64,000 nucleotides of DNA from Alcaligenes sp. SORT26 (lineage in GTDB: Bacteria > Pseudomonadota > Gammaproteobacteria > Burkholderiales > Burkholderiaceae_B): contig NZ_CP070975.1 in assembly GCF_017377875.1 (NCBI RefSeq), positions 1,364,001 through 1,428,000 on the forward strand, read 5' to 3'. Below the pieces are notes generated by a model. It was not told the origin of the DNA. It worked only from the letters and a program-made list of their open reading frames with translations, and did no database searches. Within the stretch, counting starts at the first letter, position 1. Every line of letters begins with the position of its first letter. Shown here in pieces: positions 47,183 through 55,771 of this stretch. Both the position numbers and the translations under genes were made by a program.

Positions 47183-48265
47183 TTAGGTTTCCTGATCGAA
47201 GTCAATGACCACCCGGTCGGTGACCGGGAAGCTTTGACAACTGAGCACGAAACCGCGGGCTACTTCGTAATCTTCCAGTGCAAAGTTGGCGTCCATGTCC
47301 ACTTCGCCCTCTACCACTTTGCAACGGCAGGTGGAACAAACCCCACCTTTACAGGAGTAAGGCAATTCCAGCCCTTGCTCCAGCGCCGCGTCCAAAATAC
47401 TGCTGTTGCTCTTGCTGATGGTCAGGTTGCGGGTGATGCCGTCCTGAATCACGGTCAGCTCGCACTCTTCCTTGCCCGGAGCCTTGCGCGACTCCTCGCC
47501 CGTACGCAGGGCACGGGGGCCTTTAGGCGCACCAAACAGCTCGAACTTGATCTGGGATTTTTCCAGGCCATTTTCCTGCAAGGCAGCGACTACCTGCTCG
47601 CTCATGTCCTGGGGACCGCAGACAAAGGCCACATCCACACTGCTGGGATCAAACCATTGCTGCATCAACTGGCGTACTTTTTCGCCATCCAGACGACCAT
47701 TGAAGAGGTCAATATCCTGCGTTTCCCGGCTCATGATATACACGATGGAGAAACGTTCCATATAGGTGTTTTTCAGGTCCTCGATCTCTTCGCGGAACAT
47801 GATGGCCGAGGAAGCACGGTTACCGAAAAACAGCGTGAAAGTGGAATTAGCCTCGGTATCCAGCGCGGTTTTCACCAGCGACAGAATCGGCGTGATTCCG
47901 CTACCCACCGCAAAGGCAGCGTAACGGTGAGCCTGGCTGGGATCAAAGTCCACAGTGAAATTGCCATCCGGTGGCATCACTTCCAGGGAAGCTCCCGCCT
48001 CCAGATTGCTATTCGCCCAGGTGGAGAACGCACCATCATTCACACGCTTGATCGCCACACGCAGCAAACGGTCGTGCGGCGCCGCACAGATCGAATAGGA
48101 GCGACGCAGTTCCTGGCCGTCCAGATGGGTACGCAAGGTCAGGTACTGACCGGGGCGGAACTGAAACACATCCTGCAAATCGTCGGGCACGGTAAAGGCC
48201 ACCACCACGGCGTCGCGGGTGCTGCGGGAGACCGAGGCCACAGGAAGAGAATAAAACTGACTCAT
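47183..48265 (-). CDS. paaE: Phenylacetyl-CoA epoxidase reductase subunit
   Basis: PaaE passes electrons from NADPH to the PaaAC oxygenase. The 360-residue protein has an N-terminal ferredoxin-reductase-like FAD/NAD domain (RSYSICAAP, FAVGSGITPILSLVKTAL, FVCGPQDMSEQVV) and a C-terminal plant-type [2Fe-2S] domain (CKGGVCSTCRC and the distant Cys in FVLSCQSFP). ATG 48265 (MSQFYSLP) is chosen over a start inside paaD. It follows paaD by 4 bp. Confidence 0.95.
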   Translation of the reverse strand: MSQFYSLPVASVSRSTRDAVVVAFTVPDDLQDVFQFRPGQYLTLRTHLDGQELRRSYSICAAPHDRLLRVAIKRVNDGAFSTWANSNLEAGASLEVMPPDGNFTVDFDPSQAHRYAAFAVGSGITPILSLVKTALDTEANSTFTLFFGNRASSAIMFREEIEDLKNTYMERFSIVYIMSRETQDIDLFNGRLDGEKVRQLMQQWFDPSSVDVAFVCGPQDMSEQVVAALQENGLEKSQIKFELFGAPKGPRALRTGEESRKAPGKEECELTVIQDGITRNLTISKSNSSILDAALEQGLELPYSCKGGVCSTCRCKVVEGEVDMDANFALEDYEVARGFVLSCQSFPVTDRVVIDFDQET

Positions 48266-48269
48266 AGGA

Positions 48270-48770
48270 CTAATGCGCCTTAAAGTAATCGAATGGTTCA
48301 CCGCAGCTAATGCAGCGATACAGCGCCTTACAGGGTGTGGAGCCAAACTGGCTGATCACCCGTGTATGCGTGGACCCGCATTGAGGACAGGCCACCACGG
48401 GCGCCTCGGGCTGACGGAGCAAACCAGAAATATCAACCGCATTTTGGGCTGGAGGAGCGATGCCGTAATCGCGCAAGGCCAGCTTGCCCTGCTCGCTCAT
48501 CCAATCGGTCGTCCAGGCCGGAGACAACTTGGTATCCACCCGAACCTGCTCGATACCGGCCTGCTGCAAAGCCTGCTCAATGGAGTGGCTCATCTCGTAC
48601 ATCGCCGGACAACCGGAGTAGGTCGGTGTGATGGTGACCACACACACGCCCTCCTCCCAGTTCACATCACGCACAATGCCCAGGTCCAGCAAGGAGATCA
48701 CGGGGATCTCCGGATCGGGAACCGTAGCCAATACGTGCATGACCTGCTCGGTGCTCCAGGTCTGTGTCAT
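48270..48770 (-). CDS. paaD: Phenylacetate degradation protein PaaD (DUF59/MIP18-like)
   Basis: PaaD is needed for activity of the PaaABCE epoxidase, probably in iron-sulfur assembly. The 166-residue protein has an N-terminal DUF59/MIP18-like domain (VLATVPDPEIPVISLLDLGIVRDV, TYSGCPAM) and a C-terminal four-Cys zinc-ribbon-like part (CPQCGS...CISCGEPF). ATG 48770 (MTQTWST) is chosen; it is 5 bp after the paaC stop. Confidence 0.94.
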   Translation of the reverse strand: MTQTWSTEQVMHVLATVPDPEIPVISLLDLGIVRDVNWEEGVCVVTITPTYSGCPAMYEMSHSIEQALQQAGIEQVRVDTKLSPAWTTDWMSEQGKLALRDYGIAPPAQNAVDISGLLRQPEAPVVACPQCGSTHTRVISQFGSTPCKALYRCISCGEPFDYFKAH

Positions 48771-48775
48771 GACGA

Positions 48776-49540
48776 TCACCAGCGAGCGTCGGGGTACATA
48801 CGTGGCAGATGCTGCATTTCTGCCAGCAGAAACCCTAACGCTTCCGTGTGACGGCCTTGCGGGCCACCGCGATACGCTTTGTGCTGAGCATCCTGCTCGG
48901 CCGGGCAACGCAAGGTGGCGCGTTCCAGCACAGACTGAATGTAAGCCAGGCAAGGCTCCCACAGGCTGGCCATCAAGGGCACGGCCTGACGCTGGGCCAG
49001 TTCCTCGGTGACTTCGTCATCCAGGAACAATTCGCCGGTGTAGTACCAGGCCTCATCAATCGCTTGTTGCATGCGCTGATGGCTTTCTGGCGTACCGTCG
49101 CCCAGACGCACGATCAAATCGGTCGAGCGGCGCAGGTGATACAGCACTTCTTTATGCCCTTTCTGAGCAATGGCACGAATCTGCTCGTCACTGGATTCGA
49201 CCAACTGCTCCAGCAAGAAGCAATGCCAGGCATCAAACAGGAATTGACGTGCCAGGGTTTCGCCGTAATGACCGTTTTCACGCTCGACCAACAGGTAGTT
49301 GGTGTACTCATGCACATCACGGTGATAAGCCAGACGATCTTCGTCACGGCCCTGACCTTCGGTCTCGCCAGCCAGTGTCAGCCACATGCGGGCCTGACCC
49401 AGCAAGTCCAGTGCGGTATTGGCACAGGCCAGCTCTTCTTCCAGTGCCGGACCGTGGCCCGTCCACTCACCCAGACGCTGAGCCAGCACCAGGTTGGAAT
49501 CGCCCATGCGCAGGGCGTAGGAAAATAAGGCTTTATCCAT
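48776..49540 (-). CDS. paaC: Phenylacetyl-CoA epoxidase structural subunit PaaC
   Basis: The 254-residue ferritin-like PaaC subunit pairs with PaaA as structural subunit of the epoxidase. It starts MDKALFSYALRMGDSNLVLAQRLGEWTGHGP and has the EEELACANTALDLLGQARMWL and DEAWYYTGELFLDDEV blocks of the family. It lies 8 bp after paaB and just before paaD. Confidence 0.94.
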   Translation of the reverse strand: MDKALFSYALRMGDSNLVLAQRLGEWTGHGPALEEELACANTALDLLGQARMWLTLAGETEGQGRDEDRLAYHRDVHEYTNYLLVERENGHYGETLARQFLFDAWHCFLLEQLVESSDEQIRAIAQKGHKEVLYHLRRSTDLIVRLGDGTPESHQRMQQAIDEAWYYTGELFLDDEVTEELAQRQAVPLMASLWEPCLAYIQSVLERATLRCPAEQDAQHKAYRGGPQGRHTEALGFLLAEMQHLPRMYPDARW

Positions 49541-49548
49541 ACCGATTC

Positions 49549-49833
49549 CTACATATTGATGCCGTCAGGCATGGGGAAAAACGTAGGGTGACGATAGACC
49601 TTGGTGTTGGAAGGCTCGAACAGCGGGCCTTTGTCGCCAGGGCTGGACGCCGCGATATCTGCCGCACGCACAACCCAGATGCTCACGCCTTCGTTACGAC
49701 GGGTGTAGACATCACGGGCATTGTTGATCGCCATTTCGGCGTCCGGAGCGTGCAGGCTGCCTACGTGTTTGTGGGCCAGGCCGTGCTGGCTGCGAATAAA
49801 GATTTCCCACAGGGGCCAATCGTTCTTGCTCAT
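49549..49833 (-). CDS. paaB: Phenylacetyl-CoA epoxidase subunit PaaB
   Basis: The 94-residue PaaB protein (WPLWEIFIRSQHGLAHKHVGSLHA...) bridges the PaaAC heterodimers. ATG 49833 (MSKNDWP) is chosen; an in-frame ATG 49869 would add 12 residues. It sits between paaA (94 bp upstream) and paaC (8 bp downstream). Confidence 0.94.
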   Translation of the reverse strand: MSKNDWPLWEIFIRSQHGLAHKHVGSLHAPDAEMAINNARDVYTRRNEGVSIWVVRAADIAASSPGDKGPLFEPSNTKVYRHPTFFPMPDGINM

Positions 49834-49927
49834 AACTGAAAATTCCTTGCTGTGCAGCGGCGCGGTCAAAGCGCCTGCTGCGAATCGGATCGAATCAGAA
49901 ACCGTGCCGGTTTCTTAGCCTTATTGA

Positions 49928-50920
49928 TCAGGCCACCTTGCGGACGGCTTCCTGCTTTTGGGCATGTGCCTCCAGGGCATCACGGAACCAGGCGCCGTTC
50001 TCGTGGGCCTGGACTCGAGCCTGGAGTCGCTCACGATTACAGGGACCGTTGCCCTTGATCACTGCCCAGAATTCTTCCCAGTCAATCTCGCCAAAGTCGT
50101 AGTGACCGCGCTCTTCGTTCCAGCGCAGATCAGGATCAGGAATGGTCAGGCCCAGGTATTCGGCCTGAGGCACGGTCTGGTCCACCATCTTCTGGCGCAG
50201 CTCGTCGTTGGAGAACAGCTTGATCTTCCACTGCATGGACTGGGCGCTATTGGTGGAGTCTGCGTCCGAAGGACCGAACATCATCAAGGCAGGCCACCAC
50301 CAGCGGTTGATGGAATCCTGAACCATGGCCTTTTGCTCTGGTGTGCCGTGCAGGCACATCTGGATCAACAGGTCGTAACCCTGGCGCTGGTGGAAGGATT
50401 CTTCTTTACACACGCGCACCATGGCACGGGCGTAAGGGCCGTAAGAACAACGGCACAGCGGAATCTGGTTGATGATGGCCGAACCGTCGACCAGCCAGCC
50501 AACCATGCCAATATCGGCCCAGTTCAGCGTAGGGTAATTAAAAATGCTGGAGTACTTGGCTTTGCCCGACAGCAGGTCGTCGACCAGCTTGTCACGGCCT
50601 ACGCCCAGTGTTTCAGCAGCGCTGTACAGATACAGACCGTGACCGGCCTCGTCCTGCACCTTGGCCATCAAAATGGCTTTGCGCTTGAGCGAGGGTGCGC
50701 GGGTAATCCAGTTGCCTTCAGGCAGCATCCCGACGATCTCGGAGTGCGCGTGCTGAGAGATCTGGCGCACCAAGGTTTTGCGATAGGCTTCGGGCATCCA
50801 GTCCCTGGCTTCGATGCGGACACCCTCATCGATGCGCTCTTGGAACCGACGTTCTTCGTCGGACATCTGCTCGATATCCTGGACCTGCTTGACGCCTGTC
50901 TCTACAAGTTGTGCATACAT
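49928..50920 (-). CDS. paaA: Phenylacetyl-CoA epoxidase catalytic subunit PaaA
   Basis: PaaA is the di-iron oxygenase subunit that epoxidises the ring of phenylacetyl-CoA. The 330-residue protein starts [10 protein letters not shown] and has carboxylate/His iron-ligand blocks [17 protein letters not shown] and [18 protein letters not shown] 50920 has GGGGA upstream at good spacing; in-frame starts at 50926 and 50974 are less fitting. It is the first gene of paaABCDENGIK, so the promoter lies in the 156 bp upstream. No PaaR or PaaX gene is seen here. Confidence 0.95.
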   Translation of the reverse strand: MYAQLVETGVKQVQDIEQMSDEERRFQERIDEGVRIEARDWMPEAYRKTLVRQISQHAHSEIVGMLPEGNWITRAPSLKRKAILMAKVQDEAGHGLYLYSAAETLGVGRDKLVDDLLSGKAKYSSIFNYPTLNWADIGMVGWLVDGSAIINQIPLCRCSYGPYARAMVRVCKEESFHQRQGYDLLIQMCLHGTPEQKAMVQDSINRWWWPALMMFGPSDADSTNSAQSMQWKIKLFSNDELRQKMVDQTVPQAEYLGLTIPDPDLRWNEERGHYDFGEIDWEEFWAVIKGNGPCNRERLQARVQAHENGAWFRDALEAHAQKQEAVRKVA

Positions 50921-51076
50921 GACCATCCCCGGTAAGAGTGCAGAAAGCGCCAAACAAACTTTGTTTCGACGCAAACCATATACACTTCATTATTTAATAC
51001 GAAAAATGTGATGTCAATCGCAAAACCGTATCATATGGCCTCAGAACAGATGCTTTAAGGGTAAATACTTAGACAT

Positions 51077-51115
51077 AAAAAAACCGAGGAGCGACAAATC
51101 GCTATCCTCGGTTTT
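51077..51115 (-). terminator. Intrinsic terminator of orn
   Basis: On the minus strand ACCGAGGA/TCCTCGGT with an inner GCGA/TCGC stem is followed by a seven-T run, about 90 bp after the orn stop and upstream of paaA. Confidence 0.88.
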
Positions 51116-51207
51116 GATCCTGCCAATGCGTCTTTGCTCAAGGGCTGCAGACAGGTCGCAGACCATGCCTGGGCCAACGCAACATCCGCCTTGCCCCCCC
51201 TCTCCGT

Positions 51208-51753
51208 TTACAGGCGGATAAAGTGCTCGCGGTAGTGCTTCAGCTCGTCAATGGACTCGTAAATATCAGCCAAAGCCTCGTGGCGGCTTTGTTTGACGAA
51301 ACTTTTAACCACTTCAGGCTTCCAACGCAAAGCCAGCTCTTTCAAGGTGCTGACATCCAGATTGCGATAGTGGAAGAAGGCCTCCAGACGAGGCATGTAG
51401 CGGTACATGAAACGACGATCCTGGCTGATGGTGTTGCCACACAAAGGGGACTTGCCAGCCGGCACGTGTTCTTTCAGGAACTCCAGCAACTGGTCCTCGG
51501 CCTGCGCTTCGGTCAGGGTGGACGCTTTGACCTTGTCGATCAGGCCACTACGACCATGCGTCCCTTTGTTCCAGGCATCCATGCCGTCGAGCAATTGATT
51601 GCTTTGATGAACCACCAGAACCGGACCTTCGGCCACCAGGGTCAAGTCTGCCTCTGTGACTACAACCGCAACTTCGATGATGCGCTCTTTGTCCGGATCC
51701 AGTCCCGTCATCTCCATATCGAGCCAGACCAGACGCTGTGTATGAACCGCCAT
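51208..51753 (-). CDS. orn: Oligoribonuclease
   Basis: Orn is the essential 3'-5' exonuclease that degrades short RNA, including pGpG. The 181-residue DEDDh nuclease has [26 protein letters not shown] (Asp/Glu), [29 protein letters not shown] and [13 protein letters not shown] with the catalytic His/Asp. ATG 51753 has TGAGGAA upstream; ATG 51777 would place a non-conserved stretch in front. It is divergent from the M48 protease gene (43 bp). Confidence 0.95.
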   Translation of the reverse strand: MAVHTQRLVWLDMEMTGLDPDKERIIEVAVVVTEADLTLVAEGPVLVVHQSNQLLDGMDAWNKGTHGRSGLIDKVKASTLTEAQAEDQLLEFLKEHVPAGKSPLCGNTISQDRRFMYRYMPRLEAFFHYRNLDVSTLKELALRWKPEVVKSFVKQSRHEALADIYESIDELKHYREHFIRL

Positions 51754-51796
51754 ATAATCATTCCTCAAAACGCCCATTTTACATATAGCCGCCTAC

Positions 51797-53044
51797 ATGC
51801 TGACCTTGTTGTTCATTATCTTTCTGCTTGCGGATGTTTTGCTGCGCTTTTATTTAGGCCTGCGGCAGATCCGGCACGTGTACCGTCATCAAAACGAAGT
51901 ACCTGCCGAGTTTTCCGAGCGCATTGGCCTGCATAGCCACCAGCGCGCGGCGCGCTACACCATTGCACGCACCCGATTGGGCTTAAGCGAACGCCTGGTC
52001 GAAGCCATTGTCTTGCTGGGCTTTACGCTGTTGGGCGGCCTGGAATGGCTGGATATCGTCCTGAGCAACTGGATCAGCCACGAGTTACTGCGTCAACTGA
52101 GCCTGATTGGTGCCGTGCTGGCGATTATGGGGGTGGTTGGCCTGCCCTTTGCCTGGTATCGCAAGTTTGTGCTGGAAGCCCGTTTTGGCTTTAACCGCAT
52201 GAAACCCGCCCTGTTTTTTGCAGACACCGCCAAAACCTTGATCATCGTGCTGATTCTGGGCACGCCCTTGTGCGCTGCCCTGCTTAGCCTGATGGCCTGG
52301 GCAGGTCCTGCCTGGCCCTGGTATGGCTGGGGCTTGTGGCTGGTGTTCAATTTGCTGGTGCTGTGGCTGTACCCACGCGTCATCGCCCCCCTCTTCAACA
52401 CGTTCAAGCCGCTGGACGACGCCAGCTTGCGTGACCGCATTAATGCTCTGGCCCAACGCTGCGGTTTTCAGACCAATGGCTTGTACGTGATGGACGGCTC
52501 GCGCCGCTCGGCTCACGGCAACGCCTACTTCACCGGCCTGGGCCGCCAAAAACGGATCGTTTTTTTTGATACCTTGCTGAACAAGCTGCAGCCTGAGGAA
52601 GTGGAAGCCGTATTGGCCCATGAACTGGGCCACTTCAAGCATCGCCATATTCAACGTCGACTGCTGATCAGCGTTGTCACCTCGCTGATCTTTTTCCTGC
52701 TGGCAGGCTGGGCCTGGGGGCACGTCGACTTTTATACGGGCCTGGGTGTGATTCCTCAACTGGATCACGCCAATGATGCCCTGGCCCTGATTCTGTTCTT
52801 CATGGTGGTGCCCACCTTCACTTTCTGGATGGGCCCCTTGAGCGCCCTGCTGTCACGCCGTGACGAATATCAGGCGGACAGCTTTGCGGCCGAGCACAGC
52901 CAAGCCCAGGACTTGATCAGCGCCTTACTGAAACTCTATAACGACAATGCGGCTACCTTGACGCCCGACCCCATGCATTCTGCCTTTTACGACAGCCACC
53001 CCAACGCGATTGATCGCATCCGACACCTGAAAAGCCTGGCATGA
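51797..53044 (+). CDS. M48 family membrane metalloprotease (Ste24-like)
   Basis: The 415-residue protein resembles the eukaryotic CAAX prenyl protease Ste24 and bacterial homologues. It has membrane helices near residues 1-20, 60-85, 100-125, 150-175 and 175-195, the zinc motif HELGH (VLAHELGHFKHRHI), a later zinc-ligand Glu in RRDEYQADSFAAEH, and two further helices between. It is probably a quality-control protease of inner-membrane proteins. Its TGA overlaps the rsgA ATG. Confidence 0.92.
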   Translation: MLTLLFIIFLLADVLLRFYLGLRQIRHVYRHQNEVPAEFSERIGLHSHQRAARYTIARTRLGLSERLVEAIVLLGFTLLGGLEWLDIVLSNWISHELLRQLSLIGAVLAIMGVVGLPFAWYRKFVLEARFGFNRMKPALFFADTAKTLIIVLILGTPLCAALLSLMAWAGPAWPWYGWGLWLVFNLLVLWLYPRVIAPLFNTFKPLDDASLRDRINALAQRCGFQTNGLYVMDGSRRSAHGNAYFTGLGRQKRIVFFDTLLNKLQPEEVEAVLAHELGHFKHRHIQRRLLISVVTSLIFFLLAGWAWGHVDFYTGLGVIPQLDHANDALALILFFMVVPTFTFWMGPLSALLSRRDEYQADSFAAEHSQAQDLISALLKLYNDNAATLTPDPMHSAFYDSHPNAIDRIRHLKSLA

Positions 53045-53940
53045 CATCCAAATACATTAGCGGTCTTGTGACTGCCGCCCACGGTCGCCACTACTTTGTC
53101 GAGCTGCCTGACGGAGAAACGATCAAGTGCTTTCCACGCGGCAAAAAAGCAGGCATCGCCGTTGGCGATCAGGTCGATGTGCTGATGCAGGCCAAGGGGG
53201 AAGGCTCTATTGAATCGGTACAGGAACGGCGCAATCTGCTGTATCGCTCTGACGATTTCCGCACCAAACAGTTTGCTGCCAATATCGACCAGCTTCTGAT
53301 TGTGGTCGCGCCGGAACCGGCCTACTCCGAAGACTTGCTGGGGCGTGCCCTGGTGGCAGCCTGGAGCGTGGATATTGAACCGGTCATTATCTTGAACAAG
53401 GCCGATCTGGGCACCCATCTGGAACGAGCACGCAAGAAGCTGGCCCCTATTGCCGCTCTGGGTGTACCCATTCTGGAAATGGTCGCACTGGAGCCCGAAC
53501 AGACCCGGCAAACCCTGGCACCTTGGCTGGCCAACAAACGCACCTTGTTGCTGGGGCAAAGTGGCATGGGTAAATCTACGCTACTCAATGCCCTGGTCCC
53601 GGATGCGGGGGCCTTGACCCAGGAATATTCCATCGCACTCGGAGCCGGTCGGCACACCACCACCAGCACCCGCCTGTACCACTTGCCCAATAGTGGCGAC
53701 CTGATCGACAGCCCCGGCTTTCAAGCCTTTGGCCTGTCGCATATGACACAGGAAGATATTGCCCACGGCTTCCCCGATTTTCGGAAGGCGGTGGAATCCT
53801 GCCGTTTTTATAACTGTACCCACAGGCATGAACCGGGCTGCGGCGTACTGGCGGCTATCGAAGCAGGCAGCATTCACCCCGAGCGGCACGCGCTATACCA
53901 GCGCCTGCTGGCCGAGCACGAAAACAAGCCACGCTATTAA
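53041..53940 (+). CDS. rsgA: Ribosome small-subunit-dependent GTPase
   Basis: RsgA is a circularly permuted GTPase acting late in 30S maturation. The 299-residue protein has an OB-fold N-terminus, the G4 motif NKADL before the G1 motif GQSGMGKSTLLNALV, the G3 region DSPGFQAFG, and a C-terminal zinc-knuckle (CRFYNCTHRHEPGC). It is translationally coupled to the protease upstream. A terminator follows immediately. Confidence 0.95.
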   Translation: MTSKYISGLVTAAHGRHYFVELPDGETIKCFPRGKKAGIAVGDQVDVLMQAKGEGSIESVQERRNLLYRSDDFRTKQFAANIDQLLIVVAPEPAYSEDLLGRALVAAWSVDIEPVIILNKADLGTHLERARKKLAPIAALGVPILEMVALEPEQTRQTLAPWLANKRTLLLGQSGMGKSTLLNALVPDAGALTQEYSIALGAGRHTTTSTRLYHLPNSGDLIDSPGFQAFGLSHMTQEDIAHGFPDFRKAVESCRFYNCTHRHEPGCGVLAAIEAGSIHPERHALYQRLLAEHENKPRY

Positions 53941-53946
53941 GAGAAT

Positions 53947-53974
53947 AAGGGGCGAAGCAGAACGCCCCTTTTTT
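53947..53974 (+). terminator. Intrinsic terminator after rsgA
   Basis: Stem AAGGGGCG/CGCCCCTT with an 8-nt loop and a T run lies 6 bp after the rsgA stop. Confidence 0.88.
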
Positions 53975-54019
53975 GTGAAGGCTAGGTCCGCTGCCAGAGC
54001 GCTCGCCTGACAGGCCTGT

Positions 54020-54769
54020 TTACAGGCCCTTGGCGCGTGTATCTCCACCCGCAGACAACTGCACCCAGGCAGCCGACAGGTGGTGGTAGAGATTGCGAAT
54101 CAAGACCGCTGTGGCACCCCAGATAAAGTAGGGCCCCCAGGGGATAGAAAAGTAGTAGCGACCTGCCCCATCGGGCAAATCCGCGTGGTGCAATTGATGG
54201 CGCTGCGGGTCCAGCAAGACAGACAGTGGTACCTCGAAAACCTCGGCCACTTCAGAGCTATCGGGCAGTACCTGAAAACCTTCTTGCAGTTCGCCAATAA
54301 TGGGGCGCATCGCAAACTGAGTGCTGGTCACAAAAATAGGATGCTGGCCCAGATAACGCACAAAGCGCGGTTCAATGCCGATTTCTTCCTGCGTTTCACG
54401 CAAGGCGGCTTCTACCGGCCCCAGATCCGAGGCTTCAATACGTCCACCGGGAAAACTGATCTGCCCCGCATGGTTGTGCAGGTGCATGGCCCGGCGCGTG
54501 AAAATGACAGTAGGCCCGTCCGGGCGCTGCATCACGCCAATACAGACGGCGGAGCGCACATTCATGGAACCGGGCAAGAAATCTGGATAAAAGGAGCTGC
54601 GAAACAAAGGCTCTACCTGCCACTGTATGGGCTGGGCAAAAGCACTGCGCAGAAAATCCAGTTGCTGGGCCTGAGCAGGCAAATCAGGCAAGGGGTCTAG
54701 AGCAACCAAGGGCTGGCTGCGAGGGTCGAATCCAGGAACGATAACGGGCCTGATACGAGGCTTATCCAT
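54020..54769 (-). CDS. NUDIX hydrolase, CoA pyrophosphatase family
   Basis: The 249-residue protein has a NUDIX box (GGRIEASDLGPVEAALRETQ followed by EEIGI) preceded by the CoA-pyrophosphatase-specific HNHAGQISFPGG motif, so it probably splits CoA and its derivatives. ATG 54769 (MDKPRIRP) is preferred; ATG 54793 lies almost at the base of the rplS terminator. No clear ribosome-binding site is seen for either. The order rplS-NUDIX-rsgA-M48-orn is shared with relatives by recollection. Confidence 0.88.
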   Translation of the reverse strand: MDKPRIRPVIVPGFDPRSQPLVALDPLPDLPAQAQQLDFLRSAFAQPIQWQVEPLFRSSFYPDFLPGSMNVRSAVCIGVMQRPDGPTVIFTRRAMHLHNHAGQISFPGGRIEASDLGPVEAALRETQEEIGIEPRFVRYLGQHPIFVTSTQFAMRPIIGELQEGFQVLPDSSEVAEVFEVPLSVLLDPQRHQLHHADLPDGAGRYYFSIPWGPYFIWGATAVLIRNLYHHLSAAWVQLSAGGDTRAKGL

Positions 54770-54799
54770 ATGAACTGGTATGTGATCCCACATAAAAAC

Positions 54800-54823
54800 A
54801 AAGGCACCCGCCTGGGTGCCTTT
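54800..54823 (-). terminator. Intrinsic terminator of rplS
   Basis: On the minus strand AAAGGCACCC/GGGTGCCTTT with a 4-nt loop is followed by a T-rich stretch (TTTGTTTTT). It separates rplS from the NUDIX gene, which would need its own promoter or read-through. Confidence 0.82.
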
Positions 54824-54844
54824 GCATCGCTGTTCGCTTGGGAA

Positions 54845-55219
54845 TTAGTTACCCGAACGACGAACGAGTTTTTCTTTGATGCGAGCGGCTTTACCCGAGC
54901 GTTCGCGCAGATAGTACAGTTTAGCACGACGCACAGCGCCACGACGCTTGACTTCGATGCTGGAGATCTGCGGGGAATAAAGCTGGAATGTACGCTCAAC
55001 AGCTTCGCCAGAAGAAATCTTGCGAACGATGAAAGAAGAGTTCAGACCACGATTGCGACGGCCGATAACCACGCCTTCGTAAGCCTGGACACGCTTACGC
55101 GTACCTTCAACCACGTTTACGTTCACAACAACGGTGTCACCAGGACCGAACTCGGGAGGCAGTTTGCCACCGGTCAGGCGCTGGATTTCTTCTTGCTCAA
55201 GAATAGCGATCAAATCCAC
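54845..55219 (-). CDS. rplS: 50S ribosomal protein L19
   Basis: The 124-residue L19 ([96 protein letters not shown], given as three blocks) is complete. The start is GTG 55219, because the GTG is preceded by GGAG at 7 nt and yields the family N-terminus; ATG 55237 would add six residues and ATG 55255 twelve. Its usual upstream partners rpsP-rimM-trmD are absent: the upstream DNA carries lipoate-ligase genes on the other strand. Confidence 0.94.
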   Translation of the reverse strand: MDLIAILEQEEIQRLTGGKLPPEFGPGDTVVVNVNVVEGTRKRVQAYEGVVIGRRNRGLNSSFIVRKISSGEAVERTFQLYSPQISSIEVKRRGAVRRAKLYYLRERSGKAARIKEKLVRRSGN

Positions 55220-55415
55220 GATTAACTCCAAAACCATCGTATCAGCCGCACACACAATTAAAACAGCGCTGACAGAGGATGAAAAAATGATTAGCCCATG
55301 ATTCTATCAGCAAAAAGCAGGAATTACCAAGCTTTTTGACAGATCAAGGCGTCGTTCAGGGGCGTTTAACTACGCTAAAATACGACACTTTGGGCATGGT
55401 GCCCCAGCATTAAAC

Positions 55416-55469
55416 GCAGCACGAGTGACATTTTACTCGTGCTGCCCTCCCCCATTGCTTCCATGGGGG
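55416..55469 (+). promoter_or_regulatory. Structured leader with two tandem hairpins ahead of the lipoate-ligase genes
   Basis: An 11-bp perfect stem (GCAGCACGAGT / ACTCGTGCTGC, loop gacatttt) is followed 3 bp later by a 7-bp stem (CCCCCAT/ATGGGGG). Then AAGGA lies 8 nt before ATG 55496. No T-run follows either hairpin, so they are not standard terminators. They could be a structured regulatory leader; I recognise no known riboswitch. Confidence 0.5.
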
Positions 55470-55495
55470 CCGACCTTATCAAAAGGACACAGTCT

Positions 55496-55771
55496 ATGCA
55501 TGCTGAATACAAAGTTCCTGGCGGCAAGCTGGTCGTGGTCGATCTGGACGTCAAAGACAATCTGATCGAACAAGCACGATTAAGCGGCGACTTTTTTCTG
55601 GAACCCCCCGAAGCGCTGGGCCTGATCAATCAGGCCTTGTTAGGCCTGTCCGTCAATAGCAGTGCTGAAGAAATTGCTGCTCACGTAAGCCGTGCCCTGC
55701 CTGCCGATACCGAAATGTTTGGCCTGGACCCGCAGGCCATTGGCGTGGTCGTGCGGAGGGCATTGGCATGA
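55496..55771 (+). CDS. Lipoate-protein ligase accessory (C-terminal) domain protein, LplB-like
   Basis: The 91-residue protein corresponds to the C-terminal accessory domain of LplA, here encoded as its own gene: EYKVPGGKLVVVDLDVKDNLIEQARLSGDFFLEPPEALG is given as residues 4-42, and the remainder is a helical half. In Thermoplasma a separate LplB domain of this kind is required with LplA to make lipoyl-AMP. The stop overlaps the start of the catalytic gene (ATGATG), so the two subunits are made together. ATG 55496 has AAGGA upstream. Confidence 0.85.
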   Translation: MHAEYKVPGGKLVVVDLDVKDNLIEQARLSGDFFLEPPEALGLINQALLGLSVNSSAEEIAAHVSRALPADTEMFGLDPQAIGVVVRRALA

